The translations under genes and the position numbers were made by a program. From Paguma larvata (taxonomy: Eukaryota; Chordata; Mammalia; Carnivora; Viverridae), in the NCBI GenBank assembly GCA_030068075.1, contig CM057826.1, positions 110,215,746-110,279,745 of the forward strand: a stretch of 64,000 nucleotides of DNA. Direction: 5' to 3'. Shown piece after piece: positions 53,301 to 64,000 of the stretch. Under the pieces are notes generated by a model, which was given only the letters and a program-made list of their open reading frames with translations, was not told the origin of the DNA and searched no databases. The first letter of the stretch is position 1. Every line of letters starts with the position of its first letter.

Positions 53301-54464
53301 AGAATGTTATAAAACTAAATATTAGCTCCAAAATGATCAAATAAAACATAGCTAGAGGTAAAGACTGGCTAATTCTCAGACATAAAAAATATCTTTAAGC
53401 TAAAAGTTCTGGAATGGCAAATTCTAAGAAATAAAGTAAACAAAGACTCAAACTCTACTCAAGTTTTCACTTGATCGTAATAAACTTTCTTAATTTCCAA
53501 AATTAAATAATATAAACTTTTTTATTTTTCAAGTACAGTTCTCTCTTATTTTCTTGGTATACATTCTTGGAACTCAGTAGAGTCCATTCATCATCAAGAA
53601 TTGAACCTGGTGGAGAAAGGTTAGTAAGACATTTCAGGGTGAGGTTCAACCACCGAGACGCTGGGCAAAGTTTTATCTGTAAGTACCTCTATACTATTCT
53701 CTGATAGAAAGGGTCCACAGTTTTCAGATTCCCAAACAATATGTGACTTGGAAAGAGTTAAGATCCACTAAGCTACAAGAATGCATATTAATGACAGCAT
53801 CCAAAATAAACCTAACAACCAGGAAGCAACAAAGGCACCAGAAAAACATAACAACAACAAAAAAGCCACTCCTAAAAAAAGATCTGAAAAGAACATTCTA
53901 AAAGACAATCCAACGGAATTTCTGTAAGGCCCAAGAGCATCATTACAAGATTATGGCTGGTTATGATTTTAAGGTTTAATAAAATGATCTCGAATCAAGA
54001 TTGCTTTCTTAAGTTCTATCATCTACTACATCCTGCCGTCTTACCCTAGAGTCCTTGAGATGCCAAGGATATGGTGACAAATTGGGTAGGGTAGGATGCC
54101 AAATTGATGTGGCATCAATTTTATTTTGAGAATTAAGTAATTTTAAAGTGATAAATTATAAAGATTTTTTAAATTTACACTACTTTAAAATATAAAGCAT
54201 GAAACTTTTAACTGCTTTACAAATCACATTCTATGCAAATTAAATTTTTAAAGTTTAATTTTAAAAAGTTACAGGTTAGAGAAAACTTTTGAAGATTATG
54301 TAAAAACTTATAAAGAGAAATGGCACCTATCTCACTATACTTCTATTTCCTTTGTATAGCATTGAATAAATTTTAAAACACATTAAAAAATGCCTTGCCT
54401 TTACAATTCTACCATCAGTGCTTTTCAGTGTTTTGAGAAGTAGTAACTACTGCCACATATTTCT

Positions 54465-54600
54465 CAGTTTAAGGACTGCCCTCTCTATGAAGCCTTCTGT
54501 GACCCTTTACATACAAGCGTCTTCTTTTCATATGCTTTATCCTTCTCAGAATCCATAATACAACATTTTATTATATCTGCTAATTAAGTTTCTTTAGAGA
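54465..54600 (+). repeat. L2-like LINE fragment
   Basis: CTATGAAGCCTTCTGTGACC followed by CTTCTTTTCATATGCTTTAT resembles the L2 3' region (GAAGCCTTCCCTGACC). Confidence 0.55.
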
Positions 54601-54764
54601 CTGGTTTTTAACTTTAACAAAGTGTAAATTCAGGAAGTGGTTAATGAATGGGTTCCTTGTCCCTGATTAAGAATTTGCTTTTTACTCAAATTTACTGTTT
54701 TACCCAAGATTCCAACTTTCTCTCCTTTCTTGGCCCATAGAAAAGACATGTACAAACCTGTTAA

Positions 54765-54935
54765 ACCCTCTATTTTATTTTACTTTATTTTAATTTTATT
54801 CTTTAATATAATTTATTGTCAAATAAATTATTATGAGCTTCCATACAACACCCAGTGCTCACCCAACAAGTGCCCTCTTCAACGCCCATCACCCACTTTC
54901 TCCTCTCCCCTACCCCTAAAACCTCCAATTTAAAC
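54765..54935 (-). mobile_element. Carnivore LINE-1 3' UTR fragment, minus strand
   Basis: ATAATTTATTGTCAAATAAA, CCATACAACACCCAGTGCTC and CGCCCATCACCCACTTTCTC are the complement of the young carnivore L1 3' end (also present on the plus strand near 14555). It keeps only about 170 bases. Confidence 0.8.
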
Positions 54936-55284
54936 CTGAAAGATAAAATAATGAGGTGCAACTAGAGTCACTAAAGATTGGGTGCTTTGAAAAGCCTAAA
55001 CTTTAAGAAATGAACATTCGAGATATATTTAAAATGCTTTAAAGCACTCACGAATCATCTGCACACTTATCCCTCATCATCAAATTCTTTCACCAAGGGA
55101 AGATTTTGTTTTTGTTTGTTTTTGGCTACTGGATAGAAAGAAAGGATCTCAGTTGAATGTTGATGAACTTGCTTATTGGCTCAGGTATAAATTCTTCAGA
55201 TTCGGAAATAAAAATCTCAAGGATTATATAAGCCCAAATCAGCTTAGGTAAAACAAACACAGATTAAAATTATTTCAATATATT

Positions 55285-55470
55285 GGGGTGCCTGGGTGCC
55301 TTAGTTGGTTAGGCATCTGACTTCAGCTAAGGTCATGATCTCAGAGTGTGTGGATTCAAGTCACACATCGGGCTCTGCACTGACAGCTTAGACTGGAGCC
55401 TGCTTTAGATTCTGTGTCTCCCTCTCTCTCTGCCCCTCCCTGCTCGCACTGTCTCTCAAAAATGAATGTT
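55285..55470 (+). repeat. Can-SINE close to the exon f donor
   Basis: GGGGTGCCTGGGTGCCTTAG head; tail ATGAATGTTAAAAAAAA ends about 38 bases from the donor at 55508. Confidence 0.92.
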
Positions 55471-55508
55471 AAAAAAAATTATATCAATTTATTAATTATT
55501 TTACTTAC

Positions 55509-55610
55509 CCATCGGAAATCTTTCCCATCAAATTTTCGGGCATTTGTAAATAGAACAGTTCTAGCTGGCATATTAATTCCCATGGCAAAAGTCTCTGTGG
55601 CAAATAAGGC
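55509..55610 (-). CDS. MTREX: MTREX exon f, RecA2 motif V (about residues 478-511)
   Basis: This 102-nt phase-0 exon reads [20 protein letters not shown] then [28 protein letters not shown] is helicase motif V, which couples ATP hydrolysis to RNA movement. The acceptor is ATTTATTTAG|GCC and the donor GATGG|GTAAGT is strong. A Can-SINE tail ends only about 38 bases beyond the donor. Confidence 0.97.
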
Positions 55611-56244
55611 CTAAATAAATGAAAAATTTACATGATTAAACAAGTACTTTAAGCTAAAAAACTAGTTTTGTAATTTTCAAGTATAAACAAAACATTAATT
55701 TTCAAAATTAGTTGTTAGAGACTGCAAAAGGAAGACCACATACTAGTCCCAGATGTATTACAGTATTTTAAATGCAAAATTATTAAATAGTATCTAATAT
55801 CCCTTGCATCCCAGAAATTTTTTAATTTAGGGAAAAATCTTTCTTAAATTCCAGTGGTGGTAACTTGAAGAGGATACTATTGGTCTAATGTACAAAGCAT
55901 GAAGCTGTAGACTACTTGTCTAAACACCGAAAACGACATTTCCTGGCTCTCTGAGTGATAATACGAGAGTTTTGGAGCTAACTTCACGATCTCTGAGGGG
56001 AGAAGAGAGTCACTGGCTAAGTCCACTTTTAACCCTTTACCAACAAGAACTGGACCCACACAAAAAACTGTATGGTTTAAGCACACAGAGGTATATGTAC
56101 AAGTCACTGAAGTATTATGGATCTAAATTTTCAGGAACAGAAATGAAAATAAATCATATTTCATATGCTATTCATTTGTTAATGAGAAGCTACACATCAG
56201 ATAATGATGGGTAGTATAATTTTTTGTTTAAAATATAACTCATC

Positions 56245-56475
56245 GGGTGCCTAGGTGGCTCAGTCAGCTAAATACTCAACTTCTGATTTCGACTCAGGTC
56301 GTGATCTCACGGTTGTGAATTCAAGATCCGCATCAGCCTCTGAACTGACAGGGCAGAGCCTGCTTGGAATTCGCTCTCCCTCTATCTCTGTCCCTCTCCC
56401 ACTGGCGTTCTCTCCCTCTCTGTCACACTCTTTTCTCTCACTCCCAAAATAAAGAAATAAACTTAAAAGAAAAAA
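56245..56475 (+). repeat. Can-SINE
   Basis: CGGGTGCCTAGGTGGCTCAG head, CT-rich middle, AAATAAAGAAATAAACTTAA tail. Confidence 0.9.
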
Positions 56476-57331
56476 AGTCATGCACTATTTGTATGTATGT
56501 TAGTGGGTATTCCTGAGAAATGAAGGGGAATGATGGTCTTCCATTTTTGGTTTCATTTCTAATCACTCTATCTGACTTTTACCACCACCAAGTATCACTT
56601 AAATTTTTACGAAAAGATCCTTTAAAATAAGCCTCAACAATAATCTATAAAGGAACATCAATAGGGCCTTGCCAGAACCCAGGTATAAATAGTAACCGAC
56701 TCCTGATCTAAAATACCTCGAATATGCTCTTAAATGTGAGTAAATTCTTTGAAATATTCCTAGTGCTGAGATTCTCATGATAAATCTGATTTTTAAAATT
56801 CTAACTTGAACATTAAACCTAAAATATTTTGAGTCATATGTAGGTTTATGACTATATTTTGAATTTGTTTCCCATTTTTAACACCTTATTTCCAGGTACA
56901 GACATCAACATAATCTTTAAAATCAAATTAGACTCTCTGTAGTTTAAAATAACACATCCTGAAAAACTCTCTTTTGTAGGTCTACCAGCAATTCTCCTGT
57001 CTTCCCTAATTGTTTTAATCTGTATCTAGAAAGGAGTCCACTAAGAATCAATTCCACTTCTGATAATTAAATAGCACCTTATGCAAAATCCCACCCTATA
57101 TAGTGTTACCAGTTCTTACTTGAATAATAGGAAGGGAAACAAATTTTACTTATAAGCCTAAATGAAGTATAACACTATACATAAAAATCAACTTCTGTAT
57201 TTAAATCATTCCATAGGACACAGTTTAAAAATACACATATATGGAAATATGTATTTGTAAATATTTTTACATTTTTTTAATATTTATATTTATGCTGCCT
57301 ATAAACAGTGTTCTAAATAATTCTCAAACTG

Positions 57332-57428
57332 TTGGGGCACATGGCTGGCTCAATCAACAGAGAAAGCAACTGAGTCTCAGGGTTCAGAGTCCAAGCCCCA
57401 TGTTGGGTGTGGAGCCTACTTAAAAATA
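57332..57428 (+). repeat. tRNA-derived SINE, short type
   Basis: GGGGCACATGGCTGGCTCAA head and CCATGTTGGGTGTGGAGCCT end; no CT-rich region. Confidence 0.8.
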
Positions 57429-57489
57429 ATAATTTTCAAACTGTTTATGACACAATTCTAAGGCATAATAAATAAAAATAAAATCATAC

Positions 57490-57600
57490 CTTTATCAACC
57501 CTTCAGAAAAGAGAATTTCTATAGTTTCTTTCAAAATAGGAAGTAAACCACCATGGTGAATGCCAATTCCCCGCTTCAAAAGAGGAAGTACATGTTCGAC
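57490..57600 (-). CDS. MTREX: MTREX exon e, RecA2 core with IHHGGLLP (about residues 441-477)
   Basis: This 111-nt phase-0 exon reads [20 protein letters not shown] followed by [28 protein letters not shown] is the strictly conserved RecA2 signature of the Ski2/Mtr4 family. The acceptor is TTACAAACAG|GTC and the donor is ATAAAG|GTATGA. Confidence 0.97.
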
Positions 57601-58329
57601 CTGTTTGTAATAAGGTTTATTTTTCAGTAACATACAGAAAAGAGAAATAAAAAAAAATGTTAAACTAACCAAAGTAAGAAAAATGTGTGATCAAGAAAGA
57701 AGGCTGTTCAAGGAAATGTTATATAACCTTTTCAGAATAAAAGCGAAAATGAACTCCATATTTCCACAGATTACACTCAAAACCCAATATAATTCTGTCC
57801 TAGCTTTCCTTAATGTGAATGATATATTTTAAATAAAATTCATAAATGCACTGCTGCCTCATTCAAATTTTTCAGCATCACTTCGTCTTGTCCCCCAAAA
57901 CTAAGTCATAACGACATTTATAACTGCAAAAAATAAACTTAAAAATATATTAGTCAGCTCCAACTAAGAATAAATAAATAAATATAAGGCATACCCAATA
58001 TAAATATGTACTTCATCTAAAAATAAATGAATTACTGAAGAGTTCATCCTCATTGGAGCTTTAACAAATGGCATTACATGTCTACTACTAGAACTGTGCT
58101 AAGGAAACAAAAACGTATCAAGATATAGCTTAGCCCTCAAATACTAATAATTCAGGTTGGAAGACAAATTACAATAAAATTCTAGAAGTTAAACACTGTT
58201 TTAAACACTGAGAAACAAGCTATTAGAGTTTTATCATAAATCCCTTACATATCAGAATAAACATGTGTAAGCAGACTATGACCAATCTTCCAACCGTCTT
58301 TTCACAAAACAAAATTTTCATAAAATTTG

Positions 58330-58410
58330 GGCACACTACAGCAGTTCTCAGGTTTGGATGCACATGAGAATCACCTGGAGAGCTTTTGAAAGATTCTAAC
58401 AACCACAACA
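58330..58410 (+). mobile_element. MER5-like DNA-transposon fragment
   Basis: GCAGTTCTCAGGTTTGGATG and AGAATCACCTGGAGAGCTTT match the hAT-Charlie MER5-type start. Only about 80 bases are clearly recognisable. Confidence 0.65.
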
Positions 58411-58611
58411 CACACCAGACCAATGAAACCCTAACTTAGGAGAAGGGCACCCAGTCGTAAGAGTATCTTAGAAATTCCAGGCAATTCCGGTAGTCAAAAT
58501 GAAAGGCACTGGATTAAAAGCAGAGTAGACATTACATTCCTCACTAAACACATGATTTTCATTAGGTTTTTTTGTCTGGTAGACTGATGAATTAAGAAAT
58601 TTAGTGACTTG

Positions 58612-58846
58612 GGGGCGCCTGGGTGGCTCAGTCCGTTGTATCCTTCTCTTGATCTTCAACTCAGGTCATTACCTCCCCGGTTCCTGAGTTCAAGGCTCGT
58701 GTCAGGCTCCTTGCTGACGATGGGGAGCCTGCCTGCGATTCTCTCTCTCCTTCTCTCTGCCCCTCCCCCGCATACACGCACTTGCTCTCTCTCAAAATAA
58801 ATAAAATAAATAATCTCTCTCTCTCAAAATAAATAAAGAAATTCAG
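58612..58846 (+). repeat. Can-SINE with a duplicated tail
   Basis: GGGGCGCCTGGGTGGCTCAG head; TCTCTCTCAAAATAAATAAA occurs twice at the 3' end. Confidence 0.9.
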
Positions 58847-59122
58847 GGACTTAAAAGTAGCATTAATAATTTTGTAATATTAGGAACAGAAGCAGTAATT
58901 TCCAGACCATGCTAGCTTTTAGTTCCCTTCGGCAGCAAATTTTTCCTTTTGTCATGTTTTCAGAAGTGTAAAATATAAATCGAGGTATCATTTCAGTGTA
59001 CAATGCAACATATTTAATGCAGTGTGTAAACAGTGCAATTATGTAGTAACAAAACCAAGAAATGCAAAGTGAAACTACCCTATCTCACTTAATATCCACA
59101 CTTAGGGACACTAAATACAAAC

Positions 59123-59202
59123 CTGAGGGAGTTTTTTATCTTCATCAGACAAGCAGTCAATGGCATTACTGAATACTTCTTCAACCATCTTCTTTTCTTC
59201 AT
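59123..59202 (-). CDS. MTREX: MTREX exon d, RecA2 helix (about residues 414-440)
   Basis: This 80-nt exon completes aspartate and reads DEEKKMVEEVFSNAIDCLSD then EDKKLPQ. It is the acidic/basic helical insert of MTR4 RecA2 before the [11 protein letters not shown] segment. The acceptor is TTTTTTCCTAG|AT. The donor CTCAG|GTTTGT departs from the usual GTRAGT at positions +3 and +4, so it is likely one of the weaker donors here. At 80 nt, skipping would shift the frame. Confidence 0.96.
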
Positions 59203-60161
59203 CTAGGAAAAAATTCAAAGATACATAAATACCTAAATGAATCAGTGACACCAAATCTTGCACGATAAAATAAAAACCTATAAAAAATAAAAGAGAACTT
59301 AAGGCAATGAAAAGGGAAAGTAGATAAACATTACTATTTAATAAAATTCACTGCCTTTCAAAACATACCTAACAGAATTTGTCCCATGAATAAAAGTATT
59401 ATCTTATAAAAATAACAAAAACTATACCAAGTGCCATATATCCAATATTTAAGATTAATAATTACAAATCACAGGGATTATTATTATCCACTACTGAGGA
59501 AAGTGAGGTTTACTTCAAATAATGGAAACTGCTATTAACTGTGAAAAGAGCAATTCCAAAGCATACACTCTTAACCATTATACTGCTTTCTCATATAGCA
59601 TATATTAAATAAAGGGAGTCAATATTTATTTGCTCAATTAATCAATATATGATCCTGCGACATTAAGCAAATTCAGCATTGGTAGTTATAAGAAAACATT
59701 TCTGAGCAGAGCAATTTCTCAATTAAAAAATATTACTAATTTAGGAGTTTATGTGGGTTATCTATTATTATTACTTTGCCCAGAGATAAGTAAAAAACAG
59801 CCCTACAATGCATGGGTTTAGTTCTGTGCCTTGATAATGAAAGCAATACATATGACGTTTGAATTTGGATGACTGAGGATATTCACTCCTCACAGTACAG
59901 GAATACATATGTAAAAGGATGAAATGAATAATAAACAGGCTGGTATTCAGTGTGCCGAATTTCTGGATAGGCGGTGCTGCTATCTAGCTGTGTGACTTTC
60001 AGTGAGTTACATTTACAGATAATACATGGGAATAATTTATTAATTTAATACAAGTAACTACTTTATTGAAAAGATTATACCACAGTTAGGTAAAGGACAA
60101 GTCTTTCTTGTTTGGATTTCCAGAAGAATGAAGCACAGTACTTTCGTTATTTGTTTTCGTT

Positions 60162-60369
60162 TTTTTAATTTTTTTAATGTTTATTCACTTTTGAGAGAGA
60201 GAGGGAAGAAAGACAGAAAGTGAGTGGGGAGGGGAAGAGGAAGAGAGAAAACATAATCCAAAGCAGGCTCCAGGCTCAGAGTCAGACATGGGGCTCAAAC
60301 CCACGAACGGTGAGATCATGTCCTGAGCCAAAGCCAGACGCTTACCCAACTGAGCCACCCAGGTGTCCC
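60162..60369 (-). repeat. Can-SINE
   Basis: Minus-strand SINE ending GAGCCACCCAGGTGTCCC; flanked by AGCACAGTACTTTC copies. Confidence 0.94.
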
Positions 60370-60767
60370 AAAAGCACAGTACTTTCTATATAAAGTGATC
60401 TGACCAAGAAACCTAACCTAACATAGTCACATAGAAAATCACAAAAACAAAGGAGCTTGTGATAATGAAGTATAAGGGGATATACTTCTAATATCTTTCA
60501 GTAAGGGTCTTTGGATTTTACACAGAGCAATGTACTTTATACCTTCCAATAAAGGAAAACAAAAGAAAGGAAAGGAAGAAAAGGATAAAACAAGGTCTTC
60601 TTAAAAGATTTTACAAATGAATGAGTAGTTGCTACTGTGATTACAAGGTGAACTGCGTATCCTAGCAATACACAATAGATTAATCACAACAGATTGATCT
60701 TCTTACTAGAAATATATTTATAGTCATTTTCACGTAACGTTAAAATTATACTGTTATTATACAGTAC

Positions 60768-60899
60768 CTGTGTTAAAATCTAATTTGGTCATCTGAAGTG
60801 CATAAGCTTCACAATCCTTCTTACTAAAACTGAAAATAATTACAGGTTGAAAATTCCTTTCCATAATCATCTTCACAATCTTGAACACATTTGATGGTC
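60768..60899 (-). CDS. MTREX: MTREX exon c, RecA2 start with helicase motif IV (about residues 370-414)
   Basis: This 132-nt exon reads GPSNVFKIVKMIMERN, FQPVIIFSFSKKDCEAY and ALQMTKLDFNT. VIIFSFSKKDCE is the motif IV strand of RecA2 in Ski2-like helicases. The acceptor is CTCTTTTTGCAG|GACC and the donor is ACACAG|GTACTG; one base of the following aspartate codon is left at the end. A LINE-1 3' fragment begins only about 30 bases upstream of the acceptor (about 60930), unusually close for an old insertion. Confidence 0.97.
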
Positions 60900-60929
60900 C
60901 TGCAAAAAGAGTATATAAACCATACACAA

Positions 60930-62275
60930 AAATTATCTCAAAATGGATTATAGATGTAAAAATAAAACATGTAACTATAAAATTCTTAAAAACTATATAG
61001 GAGTAAATCGCCAAGATAGGATATTAGGGAAAGCATTTTTACATATGATATATAAGCAACAAAAGAAAAAAAACACAAACTGGATTTTATCAAAATTAAA
61101 AACATTTGGGGGGGGAAGGGCAAAGAGAAAGAGAGAAAATGAATCCCAAGCAGGCTCCACAAGGTCGGCGTGGAGCCAGATGTGGAGCTCAAACTCAGAA
61201 GCCATTAGATCACGACCTAAGCCGAAATCAAAAGTCAGACGCTTAACCAACTGAGCCACCCAGGCACCCCAAATTAAAAACTGTTGTGCTTCAAAAGACA
61301 CCAACAATAAAGTGAAACGATCACTTTTACCCACATAATGGGAAAATACAGATAAGGGTCTACCAGCCAGAGTACACAAAGAATCCTTATAGCTCAGCAA
61401 CAACAACAAGGACCATTTCATTTTTAAATAGGCAAAAGATCTGAGTGAGTATTTCTTCAAATAAGATATACAAATAGCCAACAAGCACATGAAGAGGTAA
61501 GTCAACACATCATTAGCCATGAGAAAAATGTAAATTAAAACCACACTGAGATACCACTTTATTCCACTAGGATGACTATATTCACACAGATTATGGTAAA
61601 TATTAGCAAGGATGTAAAGTTAATAGAAACTTCATGCCCTTCTATTGGGAATGTAAAACGGAGATGCCACACGGAAAAATAATCTAGCAGTTGTTCAAAA
61701 GGTTAAACATAGAAATACCATATGATTCAGCAATTCCAATGCTAGGTATATACTCAATGAGAAAAGAAAACCTATGTTTACAAAAAAACTTGCAGAACAC
61801 AAACATTTACAGTATCATTATTCACAACGAGCAACAAAGAAATAACTCAAATGTTCAACAACTAATGAATAAATAAAATGTGGTATATTCATGTAATGAA
61901 ATGTTGCTTCACTGTAAAAGGAATGAAGTGCTGACATATGCTGCAATATAATGAACCTTGAAAACATTCTAAGTAAAAGAAGCCATCTGCAAAAGACCAC
62001 ACAAATTGTGATTCCATATATATGAAACGTTCAGAAAAGGAAAATAGAGACAGAAGGTAGACTAGTGATTGCCTAAGGCTGAGGGGTGGGTGTGTGAGGT
62101 TAGGACAAATGAGGAACACCTGCTAATGGACACAGGGTTTCTTTCTCAGCTAATGACAACGTTCTGAAATTAGACAGTAGTTGCACAGGTTTGTGAATAT
62201 ACTAAAATACATTGAACTGTATACCTAAAACTGGTGATTTTTGTGGTATATGAATTACATCTCAATGAAAGAATT
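60930..62275 (+). mobile_element. LINE-1 3'-end fragment abutting MTREX exon c
   Basis: CTCAAAATGGATTATAGATG, ATCAAAATTAAAAAC and later GAACTGTATACCTAAAACTG are ORF2-to-3'UTR landmarks. A minus-strand Can-SINE is inserted at 61108-61268. Its upstream border is about 30 bases from the exon c acceptor. Confidence 0.82.
61108..61268 (-). repeat. Can-SINE, shortened
   Basis: Minus-strand SINE ending GAGCCACCCAGGCACCCC; flanked by AAATTAAAAAC copies of LINE-1 sequence. Confidence 0.9.
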
Positions 62276-62385
62276 TGTGTTGATGACTGCATAATTCTAA
62301 TATACTAACAACCATTAAATTGTACACTTTAAAGGATGAATTGTATAGTATGTGAATTATATCTCAATTAATGTTATATAGGAAA
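62276..62385 (+). mobile_element. Second LINE-1 3' terminus, short fragment
   Basis: AACCATTAAATTGTACACTT and TGTGAATTATATCTCAATTA repeat the L1 3'-terminal landmark seen about 60-110 bases earlier, so two L1 3' ends lie in tandem. Confidence 0.6.
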
Positions 62386-62476
62386 AAGAGATGAACCTTT
62401 ATCCAATTTTATCATATACTAACTAGATCTTCAGGCAGCTTCCTGAGGGAAAAAAGTTAATAAAATTCCAAATTAC

Positions 62477-62579
62477 CTTTTGTTCCTCCTTTCCGCCCCT
62501 TCTGATCTCCTTTTGCCAAATCACCAGCATCTCGAAGTACTTGCATTGCAGTATTAAAATTATCTTCTCTGAAGTCACC
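62477..62579 (-). CDS. MTREX: MTREX exon b, RecA1-RecA2 linker (about residues 336-370)
   Basis: This 103-nt exon reads GDFREDNFNTAMQVLRDAGD followed by a basic, flexible stretch LAKGDQKGRKGGTK. It leaves one base (G) of a split glycine codon for the next exon. The acceptor is GATTCCAG|GGTGAC and the donor is AAAAG|GTAATT. The lysine/glycine-rich tail is the loop before RecA2 in MTR4. Its length is not a multiple of three, so skipping would break the frame. Confidence 0.96.
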
Positions 62580-62735
62580 CTGGAATCAATATTTTTCTAC
62601 ATAACTTCACTAATATTTAACCACAGTCCAAACATTTTTCATACCTCCTAATAAACCTTCCTCAAAATAAAAATAATTTAACATGATAAAATTATAACAA
62701 AGGTCACTAAAACAGAAGTTAAAACATGTTGTGTA

Positions 62736-62925
62736 GGGCCACTGCATGGCTCACTCAGTTAAGCCTGTGACCATTGATTTTGGCTCAGGTCTTGATCTCA
62801 CTGTCGTGAGATGAGCTTCATGTTGGGACTGACCTTGGAACCTGCTTGGGATTCACTTTCTCCCTCTCTGCCCCTCCCCTGCTCACAGGCATGCTTTCTT
62901 AAAGATAAATAAAAATTAAAAACAT
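62736..62925 (+). repeat. Can-SINE, diverged
   Basis: GGGCCACTGCATGGCTCACT head, TTGATTTTGGCTCAGGTCTT, CT-rich middle and A-rich tail. Confidence 0.85.
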
Positions 62926-63280
62926 TATAAAATACAAAATAAAGTTGTGTATATGACATAATAAAAGATGATAGAGACGTATTAAAAGTGGGTAAGGCAA
63001 AACATAAGATATCTGAAACACATCCTAAGTCCCTATTCTCCAGGCATTTTAGAATACTGGAAAAGAAGAAAAATCTTAATTCATGCACAAGAGAAACAGG
63101 GAACCAAACACAAGTCTTAAATGTAATTTTTGAAATACAAATACATACAAATCCAATAATTCTGGACTGTAAAACTACTTAAAAAAATGAACTTCTACCA
63201 CTCTACCTCGGTTTAAGGGAAAATAGGTATAAACAACCAAGTATGACATTATAGGTTAGGAATTACCATTACTCCCTTAC

Positions 63281-63379
63281 ATTTTCATCAACCACAAGGT
63301 GCAGGCCATCTCCCCCTGCTGGAAAAATGTAGTGTTGCAATGGTGTAGGCCGATAATCTGTGTAAATTACATGACAAGG
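63281..63379 (-). CDS. MTREX: MTREX exon a, end of RecA1 / linker (about residues 303-335)
   Basis: This 99-nt exon starts in phase 0 with CCT TGT CAT and reads [17 protein letters not shown] then [16 protein letters not shown]. In MTR4 this follows the SAT motif and the HLHKQ segment, which must lie in an exon beyond base 64000. It is a conserved beta-hairpin at the RecA1-RecA2 boundary. The acceptor is TTTTTACAG|CC and the donor is AAAAT|GTAAGG. Both ends are phase 0, so skipping would keep frame but remove 33 residues of the helicase core. Confidence 0.96.
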
Positions 63380-64000
63380 CTGTAAAAACAATGAAAATTA
63401 ATTAAGCATATAATTTATTTCTTCCAAACACCATGTATTTGACCTAAGTAAAAGACCTTTGAGAAATAAACTTTTGAATTCAACATTCCAAAGAGAAAAA
63501 ACTTTAAAAATTTTAAAAATAAGGCAAGAGAAAAACATGGGAAAACTACCTCTCAAATGATATTACCATCTATTCAATTTTATCAATTCCCTAATCGGGG
63601 CCAGATACATGATTTGAGTTTCAAAAAAGACCTGTGATACCAAACTTCAAGATGATGCCTGTTCCTACACTGCAGGAGTGTGGTGATGCAGAATTCCCTG
63701 AGGTAAATGGGACTTGGATCTCAAGTGGATTTTCAAAATTTACTACATCGGCAGATTGATCCGACTCCTCCAGAAAATCCACTAGGTTTCTACAGAAGTA
63801 ACATAGGTGTTAGAAAAACACAATTAAAGACCATGTGAACAGATAATACTTTGTAAGAAAGTTGATACAAAGGAAAAATGAGGGCAGGAAAACAAAATCG
63901 AGAATAAATTTAGTATGCATAAACAGATGTTTGTTATAAGATCCTACACTGCTGCAAAAGTTAGACTGTAAAAGCAAAAGGGAAACGTGACTGTGTTCAC

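Noticed and set aside
63632..63789. Possible in-frame cassette exon of MTREX
   Set aside because: The neighbouring exons join in phase 0, while the open frame here needs another phase and 158 nt is not a multiple of three, so inclusion would break MTREX. Kept only as an unassigned segment.

Overview
This is nuclear DNA from a mammal, most likely a cat-family carnivore. About forty tRNA-Lys-derived SINEs of the carnivore Can-SINE type (head GGGGCGCCTGGGTGGCTCAG, CT-rich middle, AATAAA-type A-rich tail, felid-like middle reading CTGACAGCTCAGAGCCTGGAGCC) are scattered through it, together with several LINE-1s and older MIR, L2 and DNA-transposon remains. No bacterial, phage or organellar features are present. 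The whole window lies inside one gene on the minus strand: MTREX (SKIV2L2/MTR4), the DExH-box RNA helicase that feeds substrates to the nuclear RNA exosome. Fourteen coding exons are readable, and all visible splice sites are GT-AG. Joined in order they give about 563 codons in one open frame with no stop, roughly residues 303-865 of a protein of about 1040 residues (numbering from recalled human protein). The first exons (Walker A and DExH motifs) lie beyond base 64000 and the last exons lie before base 1. Layout in gene direction, high to low coordinates: 63.4-52.8 kb holds closely spaced exons for the end of RecA1 and all of RecA2 (motifs IV, V and VI). 52.8-35.8 kb holds two long introns around the winged-helix exon; the second contains a dead processed copy of DDX5, in the same orientation as MTREX. 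35.9-25.0 kb holds the arch/KOW exons and an intron with a decayed LINE-1. 25.0-5.9 kb is a 19-kb intron with two more near-complete-length but broken LINE-1s and several SINE nests. 5.9-0 kb holds the arch-return and C-terminal helical exons. Nearly all LINE-1s and most SINEs point opposite to the gene. Stretches over about 300 bases in which I recognise neither a gene nor a repeat: 1200-2100, 2661-3435, 4936-5798, 7261-8025, 8423-8818, 9471-9944 (except a hairpin), 15025-15539, 16451-17426, 24509-24952, 25082-27432, 32816-33264, 33519-34079, 34276-35095, 35165-35763, 35937-36289, 38188-38686, 38906-39524, 39691-41195, 44000-44734, 45083-45791, 46816-47929, 51561-52805, 53301-54464, 55611-56244, 56476-57331, 57601-58329, 59203-60161 and 63380-64000 (except one open segment). 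These look like ordinary AT-rich intron. I found no novel biological system. The most notable items are the DDX5 retrocopy inside another helicase gene, donor-like starts on two arch/KOW exons, a deleted LINE-1 whose junction carries a SINE piece duplicated 2.6 kb away, and dense SINE-on-SINE nests.
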